Positions 1-5,533 of a stretch of 5,533 nt of DNA are shown in pieces; within the stretch, counting starts at the first letter, position 1, and each line of letters starts with the position of its first letter. A program made the translations under genes and the position numbers. The DNA is from Alloprevotella tannerae (GTDB taxonomy: Bacteria; Bacteroidota; Bacteroidia; Bacteroidales; Bacteroidaceae). The notes beneath the pieces were generated by a model. It ran no database searches. It saw only the letters and a program-made list of their open reading frames with translations, and was not told the DNA's origin. The DNA is taken from contig JABZGO010000133.1 of assembly GCA_015259305.1 (NCBI GenBank), positions 1 through 5,533 of the forward strand, given 5' to 3'.

Positions 1-571
1 CTATTGGGATTTCGTAGAACTCCCATCGCAGTTTATGGAAAATTATGCCGTAGAGAAAGATTTCTTGTCTACGTTTGCAAAACATTACAAAACGGGTGAA
101 CCTATCCCCGACGAGCTATTAGCAAAGATTCGCAAAAGCAGAAATTTTAACGTTGCTTATGCTTGTATGCGACAGGTTAGTTTCGGACTTTTGGACATGG
201 CCTATTATACACAAACCGAACCTTTCACAGAAGACGTTCGCGATTTTGAACAGAAAGCTTGGGCGCCGGCACAATTGATGAAGCAAGAACCGGAAACTTG
301 TATGAGTGTACAGTTTGGCCATATCATGTCAGGTGGTTATGCGGCAGGCTATTATAGCTATAAGTGGGCAGAAGTGTTAGATGCTGACGCTTTCTCGCTT
401 TTCCAGGAGACCGGAATTTTTAATAGAGAAACGGCCCGACGCTTCCGCACTAATATTTTGGAAAAAGGAGGAACTGTACATCCACTAAAACTTTATACAG
501 CTTTCCGAGGAAAGGCTCCAAGCATCAATGCATTGTTGATTCGCAACGGTCTGCCTACGCCTAACGCTTAA
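1..571 (+). CDS. dcp: Peptidyl-dipeptidase Dcp, M3 family zinc metallopeptidase (C-terminal part, 5' end outside window)
   Basis: This is the last ~189 codons of an M3-family oligopeptidase, which removes dipeptides from the C-termini of short peptides. The frame is open from the window edge: bases 2-34 read YWDFVELPSQF, so the Met codon at 35 is internal. In the family, 'FVE(F/L)PSQ' follows the HEFGH zinc motif by about 25 residues, and its Glu (codon 17-19) is the third zinc ligand; the HEFGH motif itself must lie upstream of the window. Further on, HIMSGGYAAGYYSYKWAEVL matches the conserved Gly/Tyr-rich substrate-binding loop, and 'AFRGKAP..NALL' is the usual family ending. Full-length relatives are about 690-710 residues, so roughly three quarters is missing because of the window boundary and not through decay. 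The next gene starts 6 bases after the stop. A general M3 oligopeptidase (PrlC-like) is the alternative, but the wording of the motifs favours Dcp. Confidence 0.93.
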   Translation, partial: YWDFVELPSQFMENYAVEKDFLSTFAKHYKTGEPIPDELLAKIRKSRNFNVAYACMRQVSFGLLDMAYYTQTEPFTEDVRDFEQKAWAPAQLMKQEPETCMSVQFGHIMSGGYAAGYYSYKWAEVLDADAFSLFQETGIFNRETARRFRTNILEKGGTVHPLKLYTAFRGKAPSINALLIRNGLPTPNA

Positions 572-577
572 AACACA

Positions 578-1015
578 ATGACGACAGAAGAGAAACAACA
601 ATTACTCGACAATCGCTACCTCCGTATGGCACGTATATGGTCGGAAAACTCCTATTGTAAACGTCGACAAGTCGGCGCATTGATCGTTAAGGATAAAATG
701 ATTATCAGCGATGGCTACAATGGCACACCTTCCGGCTTTGAAAATCAGTGTGAAGATGAGCTAAACATAACAAAGCCTTACGTGCTTCACGCTGAAGCAA
801 ATGCTATTACAAAGATAGCTCGCTCCGGGAACAATTCAGACGGCGCAACGCTTTACGTGACGGACGCACCTTGCATAGAATGTAGCAAACTTATTATACA
901 AGCCGGCATAAAACGCGTTATATACGGCAAAAAATATAGATTGACGGACGGAGTAGAACTTTTAAAAAGAGCGCATATTGACGTTCAATATTTACCATTA
1001 AATGAGCAAGAATAA
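578..1015 (+). CDS. dCMP deaminase family protein (ComEB-like cytidine/deoxycytidylate deaminase)
   Basis: This is a 145-residue zinc deaminase that probably converts dCMP to dUMP, feeding dTMP synthesis in the cytoplasm. The catalytic signature is complete: HAEANAI at residues 71-77 (His71 zinc ligand, Glu73 proton shuttle) and PCIEC at 98-102 (Cys99 and Cys102 zinc ligands). The segment GYNGTPSGF (46-54) is the substrate-binding loop typical of dCMP deaminases and not of tRNA adenosine or cytosine deaminases. Length is normal for the bacterial ComEB-type proteins. The ATG at 578 follows the dcp stop by 6 bases, and its last 14 bases overlap the start of the S41 protease gene (ATGAGCAAGAATAA), so translation of the three is likely coupled. 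No Shine-Dalgarno sequence is visible, as is usual in Bacteroidetes. The exact substrate is inferred from family; dCMP is much the most likely. Confidence 0.92.
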   Translation: MTTEEKQQLLDNRYLRMARIWSENSYCKRRQVGALIVKDKMIISDGYNGTPSGFENQCEDELNITKPYVLHAEANAITKIARSGNNSDGATLYVTDAPCIECSKLIIQAGIKRVIYGKKYRLTDGVELLKRAHIDVQYLPLNEQE

Positions 1016-2807
1016 ACGTCGCTTCATTCCGCTACTCGTATCCATAGGTGTAGTAGTTGGTATTTTGCTTGGAAGTTTTTTTGCTTCCCATTTTGCTGGC
1101 AATCGCTTAAACATTATCAACACATCCAGCAATAAGATCAACGATTTGCTTCATCTTATAGATGATCAATACGTTGATTCTGTTAATATCCCGGACTTGG
1201 TAGAAAAATCTATGCCCGGCATCTTAGCACAGCTTGATCCCCACTCTACTTACGTCAGTGCAAAAGATGTAGAAGCAAGTATGCAGGGACTCAATGGTAG
1301 CTTCTCTGGTATTGGTGTTCAATTTACAATCTACAAGGATACTATTAGAATTATTCAGATTGTAAAAGGCGGACCTTCAGAAAGCAAAGGGCTTCAAGCC
1401 GGGGACTGCATTATTGCTGTTGATGGAAAACCTTTTGTTGGTAAAGTCGTTACAAACGATGAGGTATTAAAACGCTTGAAAGGGCCAAAAGGCTCTAAAG
1501 TAACTTTAAGCATCAAGCGCATGGGAGAAAAACGGACTTTCAACACAACAATTACGCGTGGAGATGTTCCGGTTAAAAGTATAGATGCCGTTTATATGGC
1601 TACACCTTCGATAGGATACATTCGTATTACCTCTTTCAGTAGCACGACTTATCCGGAATTCTTAGCTGCTCTCGCTAGGTTGAATCAGTCTGATTTTAAA
1701 GGCTTGATTATAGACCTTCGCGGCAACCTTGGAGGGTACTTAGATGCTGCTGTAAAAATTGCTAATGAGTTCTTACCCAAAGGTAGGCTGATTGTCTACA
1801 CAGAAGGACGAAAATCACCGCGGCATGATTACGTAAGTGATGGTCGAGGAACCTATCAAAACATTCCACTTGTCCTCTTAGTTGATGAAAATACAGCTTC
1901 TGCCAGTGAAATATTAAGTGGAGCGATACAAGATAACGATCGAGGAATGGTAGTAGGCCGGCGCACTTTCGGTAAAGGCTTAGTGCAAGAAGCCATTGAA
2001 TTCAGAGATAATAGTATGCTTCGACTAACTATTGCACGTTATTATACGCCCTCAGGTAGATGCGTGCAAAAACCTTATAAACCAGGCGATGAACTTGATT
2101 ACCAAGAAGACTTGCTCTTGCGTGCGAAACATGGAGAATATTACAATGCTGACAGCATCAGAGCTAATGGTGAAAAGTATAAAACGCGTTTAGGCCGTAT
2201 TGTATATGGCGGCGGCGGAATCATACCAGACAAATTTATTCCCCTTGACACAATCGGTATGACATCTTATTTCAAGGAGGCTTATTTGAATGGATTGATG
2301 TTCCAATATGCCTATGTGTTTACAACGAGTCATCACGAGGCGCTAAGCAAGTATAAGGCTGAAGGTGAGGTCGTGAACTATTTACACAAACAAGATTTAG
2401 TCAACAACTTTGCGACTTTCTCAGCTCAAAATGGACTTCGCCGACGCAATAATCTGATCAAGGAGTCTGCTTCATTGATTAAACGCTATATCATCGCAAG
2501 AATTATGGACAACCTACTAGGTGTTCAAGCCTCAATAGAATATGCAAATAGCTTTGATACGGGAGTTAAAACCGCAATTTCAATAATTGAGTCTGGTAAT
2601 GCTTTCCCAAAAGTATCGACATCGCAAACGAGTAATACGACAGCTGCAATTTTCCCTTCATATTCATTACAATACGGAGCCAATGCTCAATTAGCAAAAG
2701 CCTACTTCTTTTCGCCCTTCGTATGCTTCCAAGACGAAGGATTGTATGGTGTAGCCGGCAAAGACTTCGACAAGCGACAACAAAACATATTCCTACATTT
2801 AGTTTAA
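1002..2807 (+). CDS. S41 family carboxy-terminal processing peptidase with PDZ domain (CtpA/Prc type)
   Basis: This 601-residue protein is a serine protease that trims or degrades envelope proteins from their C-termini. Residues 8-31 form one hydrophobic segment after a basic start (SKNKRR), so it is probably anchored in the inner membrane facing the periplasm; there is no lipobox Cys. A helical N-domain (about 40-95, with LDPHSTYVSAKDVE) precedes a PDZ domain (about 98-182, GIGVQF... GLQAGDCIIAVDGKP). The S41 core runs from about 195 to 360 with DLRGNLGG at 238-245. By alignment to E. coli Prc (Ser430/Lys455), the dyad is Ser300 in TASASEI and Lys325 in FGKGLVQ, with Gln329 in the expected place; spacing of 25 matches exactly. 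The helical C-terminal part ends in VKTAISIIESGNAF at about 535, the usual family end, and about 64 further residues are unusual. The start is supported by the 14-base overlap with the deaminase gene. Confidence 0.94.
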   Translation: MSKNKRRFIPLLVSIGVVVGILLGSFFASHFAGNRLNIINTSSNKINDLLHLIDDQYVDSVNIPDLVEKSMPGILAQLDPHSTYVSAKDVEASMQGLNGSFSGIGVQFTIYKDTIRIIQIVKGGPSESKGLQAGDCIIAVDGKPFVGKVVTNDEVLKRLKGPKGSKVTLSIKRMGEKRTFNTTITRGDVPVKSIDAVYMATPSIGYIRITSFSSTTYPEFLAALARLNQSDFKGLIIDLRGNLGGYLDAAVKIANEFLPKGRLIVYTEGRKSPRHDYVSDGRGTYQNIPLVLLVDENTASASEILSGAIQDNDRGMVVGRRTFGKGLVQEAIEFRDNSMLRLTIARYYTPSGRCVQKPYKPGDELDYQEDLLLRAKHGEYYNADSIRANGEKYKTRLGRIVYGGGGIIPDKFIPLDTIGMTSYFKEAYLNGLMFQYAYVFTTSHHEALSKYKAEGEVVNYLHKQDLVNNFATFSAQNGLRRRNNLIKESASLIKRYIIARIMDNLLGVQASIEYANSFDTGVKTAISIIESGNAFPKVSTSQTSNTTAAIFPSYSLQYGANAQLAKAYFFSPFVCFQDEGLYGVAGKDFDKRQQNIFLHLV

Positions 2808-2824
2808 TCAATCTTTATACGAAA

Positions 2825-2842
2825 GCTTGTAACTTTACGAGC
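2825..2842. promoter_or_regulatory. Imperfect 18-bp inverted repeat upstream of hemW, possible operator or short hairpin
   Basis: GCTTGTAA and TTACGAGC form 8-base arms around a 2-base centre, with one mismatch that would be a G-U pair in RNA. The repeat ends 19 bases before the hemW ATG. It also contains TAACTTTA (2830-2837), one base off the Bacteroidetes -7 element TAnnTTTG, and ACTTTAC occurs twice 12 bases apart (2832-2838 and 2844-2850). No T-run follows, so a classical terminator is unlikely. Whether it is a protein-binding site, part of a weak promoter or chance is not decided by this sequence alone. Confidence 0.3.
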
Positions 2843-2861
2843 CACTTTACACTTCTATGTA

Positions 2862-3968
2862 ATGGCAGGTCTATATGTTCATGTTCCGTTTTGCGCTTCA
2901 AGGTGTATTTATTGTGACTTCTATTCTACAACTCAAGCCACAAAGCAAAAAGAACTCTACACTCAAGCGCTGATTGCAGAAATAAAGTCGCGTGCAGAGC
3001 GATGGGATGATACGTTCCATACAATTTATTTTGGAGGAGGCACACCATCACAATTATCTATTACGGAAGTAGCACAAATAGTAGATGCAATACATACTTC
3101 ACTACAAATCTCACCATCAGCAGAAATCACCTTTGAGGCAAATCCAGATGACATTAATAAAAATTATGTAAACCAGCTTAAATCGCTTGGCATTAATCGT
3201 ATAAGTTTAGGTGTACAAACTTTTGATGACGACCGCCTTCATTTTCTGCATCGTCGACATACAGCAAAAGATGCAGCTAAAGCCGTTGAAACAACCTCAA
3301 GTATCATAGAAAATATAAGTTTAGATCTTATCTATGGATTACCCCGTGAGACATTAGTCGAATGGGAAACAGATATTCGTATCGCTCTCCAACTTCCGAT
3401 TAAGCATCTTTCATCATATGCGCTAACAATTGAAAAAGGTACCCCGCTTTTTCAGCTTCGACAAAAACAAATAGTAAAAGAGCTTAATGAAGAAACGACA
3501 AGGGCTATGTATAAAATACTGATGCGTCAAACTGAACTAGCAGGTATGCAGCACTACGAAATCTCTAATTTTTCCTATCCTTCGTATCACTCACAACATA
3601 ACCACAACTATTGGTTAGGGATACCTTATTTAGGGGTTGGGCCAGGTGCCCATTCTTTTAAGGGGCACACACGTAGATGGAATAAAGGCGACTTATGTCA
3701 CTACGTACAAAATCCAGGACAGCCTCTTTTTGATTTTGAACAGTTAAATGAAGATGAACTCTTCGACGAAATGTTGCTTTTACGACTTAGGACCAAAGAG
3801 GGGCTAGCCTTGAATGAATTAAAGCCACACGATAGAAACTATCTACTTTCAGTAGTATCTCCTTTCATTAAACAAGGATACTTACTTCTTACACCAGAGA
3901 GTTTGCATCTTTCAAAACACGGCATTTTTATCTCAGATTACATTATATCCTCACTAATGAAAGGATGA
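2862..3968 (+). CDS. hemW: Radical SAM family heme chaperone HemW
   Basis: This 368-residue radical-SAM protein binds heme and is thought to deliver it to acceptor proteins such as respiratory enzymes; it belongs to the HemN-like family. The [4Fe-4S]/SAM motif is CASRCIYCDF at residues 11-20 (Cys11, Cys15, Cys18). The residue two after the third Cys is Phe, as in HemW, and not Cys, as in true coproporphyrinogen III dehydrogenase HemN. Other family blocks follow in order: GGGTPS (58-63), EANP (92-95), GVQTF (117-121), LDLIYGLP (154-161), HYEISNF (231-237), QHNHNYW (245-251; the HNxxYW block typical of HemW) and GAHS (262-265). The last ~65 residues, from LLLRLRTKEGL, are the small helical C-terminal domain. 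The length is close to the family norm. ATG 2862 fits the conserved start (AGLYVHVPFC). It lies 54 bases after the protease gene, so cotranscription or its own promoter are both possible. Confidence 0.94.
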   Translation: MAGLYVHVPFCASRCIYCDFYSTTQATKQKELYTQALIAEIKSRAERWDDTFHTIYFGGGTPSQLSITEVAQIVDAIHTSLQISPSAEITFEANPDDINKNYVNQLKSLGINRISLGVQTFDDDRLHFLHRRHTAKDAAKAVETTSSIIENISLDLIYGLPRETLVEWETDIRIALQLPIKHLSSYALTIEKGTPLFQLRQKQIVKELNEETTRAMYKILMRQTELAGMQHYEISNFSYPSYHSQHNHNYWLGIPYLGVGPGAHSFKGHTRRWNKGDLCHYVQNPGQPLFDFEQLNEDELFDEMLLLRLRTKEGLALNELKPHDRNYLLSVVSPFIKQGYLLLTPESLHLSKHGIFISDYIISSLMKG

Positions 3969-4017
3969 CACTATGAATTTATCAATAAGATTATCGTTAT
4001 TAATTGTATAAATTTTG

Positions 4018-4025
4018 TATTTTTG
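4018..4025 (+). promoter_or_regulatory. Putative Bacteroidetes -7 promoter element (TAnnTTTG) for the secreted-protein gene
   Basis: TATTTTTG matches the TAnnTTTG element recognised by the Bacteroidetes primary sigma factor. It sits in the AT-rich 114-base gap after hemW, 57 bases before the ATG at 4083, which would give a leader of about 50 bases. A convincing -33 TTTG partner at the expected distance is not seen, so strength and exact start are uncertain. The A-rich stretch just before the ATG (4065-4077) fits leader-type translation initiation in this phylum. No riboswitch or terminator is recognisable in this gap. Confidence 0.5.
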
Positions 4026-4082
4026 CCAATGAGAACAAGAACCCCACTTTATTCTTAAGTCTATAAAACAAATAAATACTTG

Positions 4083-5207
4083 ATGAACCTACAATTTACA
4101 AAAAAGATTTCTCTACTTTTACTTCTTTCAACACTCTGTTATCTGCATCTATCTGCACAGCAAGTTATCTTCTATGAAAACTTCAATACATATAATGGTT
4201 CTGGGGGAAATGGTGAAGATTGGGGAAAAGGAAGAGCAAAGGAAAAAGCCGACTTAGACCCCATAAAATGGGAGTCACATGAATATCTCTACCAAGGATT
4301 CAAGTGTCTAAGGCTTGGGAGTGTCACACATCCATCAGCATCCATAATCACGAAAAACTTGAATTATCAAGGACCTTGCATCTTATCTCTCAGAGCAGGC
4401 TTATGGAAAAGCAAGCCATTAAAAAAACTACAAATTAAGATAATGCGAACTGATAAGGATAGCTTAATAGAAGTAGAATTTAAACAAGCTGGACTTTTCT
4501 ATTATTACCAACTGTACATACCAAATATGACAGAAGATACTCGCTTTGCATTCATAAATGAAGGATCTGCTAAAAACATTTTCTTGTTAGACGATATAAA
4601 AATCATTACGGGCATACCAACATCATTTACACAAACAATCAGCGACGTAGGCTACTCTACTTTGTATTTCAATAGGCCACTAGTGATGCCACAGGGCCTT
4701 GTCGCACATACCATTTATGAAAAGAATTACCAACTATATTTTAATCAAACCTATAATGAGGGCGACATCCTTCCACCTGAAACCGGATTAGTTTTACAAG
4801 GATCTCAAGGGAGTTATACCCTTAAAGAACCTATGCAAGCGTGCGAAACCTACCCTGAGAATCTTTTAAAGGGAGATACGATAACAGCTATGATTGAAGA
4901 GGAAAACAAGCATAAGTATTATATGCTTTCTTTGGATGAGTATCAAACACCTGGCTCAATCGGATTCTACTATGGTAGCCCCAACGGAAAACCTTTCGTA
5001 TCTCAATCCTACAAAGCCTATTTATCACTTCACGAAGAACTCGCAAAAAGAATCAAAGGTTTTCCAATCTCTCAGATTACGACCGGGTGTCCACATCAAC
5101 TCCACCTTGAGAAGAATAACTCGATCTACGACTTGCAAGGAAGAAAGAGAAATAATATACAGCCCGGACTTCAAATCATCAATGGTAAAAAGTATATTTT
5201 TCAGTAA
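4083..5207 (+). CDS. Exported two-domain protein of unknown function with C-terminal type IX-like sorting motif
   Basis: This 374-residue protein has a clear signal peptide: NLQFTKK, a Leu-rich core (9-21), then a likely cut after LSA (residue 25). ATG 4083 is preferred to the TTG at 4080 directly before it. Residues ~28-175 look like a jelly-roll beta-sandwich: it opens with YENFNTYNGSGGNGEDW, continues with alternating beta-type segments (SLRAGLW..., LQIKIMR) and closes with FLLDDIKI, an ending seen in choice-of-anchor or carbohydrate-binding sandwich domains. Residues ~183-320 resemble a recurrent Bacteroidetes secreted module: ISDVGYSTLYFNRPLVMP ... GLVAHTIY ... LPPETGLVLQG ... GFYYGSPNGKPF ... 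KAYLSL. The end, SIYDLQGRKRNN ... GLQIINGKKYIFQ (347-374), resembles a type IX secretion C-terminal signal, suggesting export to the surface or beyond, if the organism has that system. No catalytic motif is seen, so binding or adhesion is only a guess. It probably starts a transcript that includes the small gene 15 bases downstream. Confidence 0.85.
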   Translation: MNLQFTKKISLLLLLSTLCYLHLSAQQVIFYENFNTYNGSGGNGEDWGKGRAKEKADLDPIKWESHEYLYQGFKCLRLGSVTHPSASIITKNLNYQGPCILSLRAGLWKSKPLKKLQIKIMRTDKDSLIEVEFKQAGLFYYYQLYIPNMTEDTRFAFINEGSAKNIFLLDDIKIITGIPTSFTQTISDVGYSTLYFNRPLVMPQGLVAHTIYEKNYQLYFNQTYNEGDILPPETGLVLQGSQGSYTLKEPMQACETYPENLLKGDTITAMIEEENKHKYYMLSLDEYQTPGSIGFYYGSPNGKPFVSQSYKAYLSLHEELAKRIKGFPISQITTGCPHQLHLEKNNSIYDLQGRKRNNIQPGLQIINGKKYIFQ

Positions 5208-5222
5208 AAACACTTAAGCCTC

Positions 5223-5402
5223 ATGAAACAAAAAAAACAATACCAACCTCTTCACATCGAGAGAATAAGTCTTGAATCATTAACACAATTCATTGCCTCA
5301 TCTCCACTAAAGATACACGATCGCGAAGGCAGTCACCATCAATTATCCATAGATTTAAACGATTCTGATACTGACAAAGACACAATAGATAGGCAATTAT
5401 AG
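5223..5402 (+). CDS. Small 59-residue protein with K-Y-P N-terminal motif, function unknown
   Basis: This short gene starts at ATG 5223, 15 bases after the stop of the secreted-protein gene, and ends at TAG 5400-5402. The N-terminus reads MKQKKQYQPLHIERISLESL, which follows the pattern K-x-Y-x-x-P-x-I-E-x-I-x-L-E, common at the start of small Bacteroidetes proteins. Next come TQFIASSP (residues 21-28), a His-rich stretch (HDREGSHHQ) and an acidic tail (DLNDSDTDKDTIDRQ). It has a basic head and an acidic tail, no Cys, no signal peptide and no membrane segment. Such proteins are often found next to secreted proteins in Bacteroidales, and their role is not known to me; a precursor peptide or a small cytoplasmic partner are both only possible. 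The match of composition, start pattern and tight spacing supports a real gene despite its size. Confidence 0.65.
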   Translation: MKQKKQYQPLHIERISLESLTQFIASSPLKIHDREGSHHQLSIDLNDSDTDKDTIDRQL

Positions 5403-5533
5403 GATATATCAACCCTGTGCAAAAGCTATTGCAAACCAACATATTTCAGAGAATTCAAACAAACACCGCTAATTGCCCATAATCTGCATAAGTTCTCACT
5501 TGAGTATAGGATTGATGTGAATTACAGTAAGAT
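5403..5533 (+). other. Unassigned 3' region, open in the frame of the preceding small gene
   Basis: The 43 complete codons after TAG 5400-5402 contain no further stop in that frame and read DISTLCKSYCKPTYFREF, then a stretch ending in SLEYRIDVNYSK at the window edge. There is no ATG in this frame; the ATG at 5515 is in another frame and is followed at once by TGA. Both other + frames stop within this stretch. The opposite strand also shows stops in the two frames examined. I do not recognise a family, and no terminator hairpin is evident. It may be the continuation of a gene interrupted by the TAG, a gene with a non-ATG start, or plain intergenic DNA. Confidence 0.25.

Noticed and set aside
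119..322. Minus-strand frame inside the dcp gene
   Set aside because: Antisense to strongly conserved M3 sequence, with no supporting motif or start signal.
35..571. ATG at 35 as the start of a complete 178-residue protein
   Set aside because: The frame is open upstream to the window edge and encodes conserved M3 sequence (YWDFVELPSQF), so this Met is internal to a longer peptidase.
2566..2811. Minus-strand open frame of 81 codons under the protease tail
   Set aside because: It is antisense to the protease gene, has no recognisable domain, and its composition (Arg/Leu/Ser/Cys-rich) is typical of a shadow frame. The doubtful status of the protease tail keeps it a faint possibility.
2723..2917. 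Plus-strand frame of 64 codons spanning the protease end and the hemW start
   Set aside because: It overlaps both real genes in a different frame and has no family resemblance; the hemW frame at 2862 carries the conserved motif.
3984..4001. AATAA / TTATT inverted repeat after hemW as a terminator
   Set aside because: The stem is five A-T pairs with an 8-base loop and no following T-run tied to it, too weak to call a terminator.
4080..4082. TTG start one codon before the ATG of the secreted protein
   Set aside because: ATG 4083 follows at once and gives a normal signal peptide; there is no reason to prefer TTG.
5025..5213. Minus-strand 62-codon frame at the end of the secreted-protein gene
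   Set aside because: Antisense to the C-terminal motif, with no protein-like features of its own.
4894..5217. Plus-strand 107-codon frame within the secreted-protein gene
   Set aside because: It is a shadow; the overlapping frame carries the recognisable module and the C-terminal sorting-like motif.

Overview
The window looks like chromosome from a member of the Bacteroidales, probably a Prevotella- or Porphyromonas-like organism. The grounds are the style of the proteins: an M3 dipeptidase ending of the Bacteroidetes Dcp type, a secreted protein with a C-terminal 'YDLQGR ... INGKK' ending, and a small 'KxYxPxxIExIxLE' protein. A TAnnTTTG promoter element and starts without Shine-Dalgarno sequences, but with A-rich leaders, fit too. 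All genes lie on the + strand. No rRNA, tRNA, CRISPR array or insertion sequence is visible.

Region 1 (1-2807) is a tight gene run. It holds the 3' end of a peptidyl-dipeptidase (M3 family, dcp-like), a dCMP/cytidine deaminase-family enzyme starting 6 bases later, and an S41 carboxy-terminal processing protease with a PDZ domain whose start overlaps the deaminase by 14 bases. The spacing implies one transcript. The jobs are peptide breakdown, pyrimidine deoxynucleotide supply and envelope protein processing; they are not one pathway. The protease carries about 64 residues beyond the usual family end.

Region 2 (2808-3968) is a 54-base gap with an imperfect 18-bp inverted repeat, followed by hemW, the radical-SAM heme chaperone often misannotated as an oxygen-independent coproporphyrinogen oxidase.

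Region 3 (3969-5533) begins with a 114-base AT-rich gap carrying a good Bacteroidetes -7 element. Next comes an exported two-domain beta-rich protein of unknown function with a type IX-like C-terminal ending. Fifteen bases after it is a 59-codon gene that resembles the very common but uncharacterised small Bacteroidetes proteins with a K-Y-P N-terminus. The last 131 bases stay open in the same frame as this small gene after its TAG stop, but I cannot identify them.

Most of the window is ordinary housekeeping. The least understood part is the secreted protein plus small protein pair at 4083-5402.
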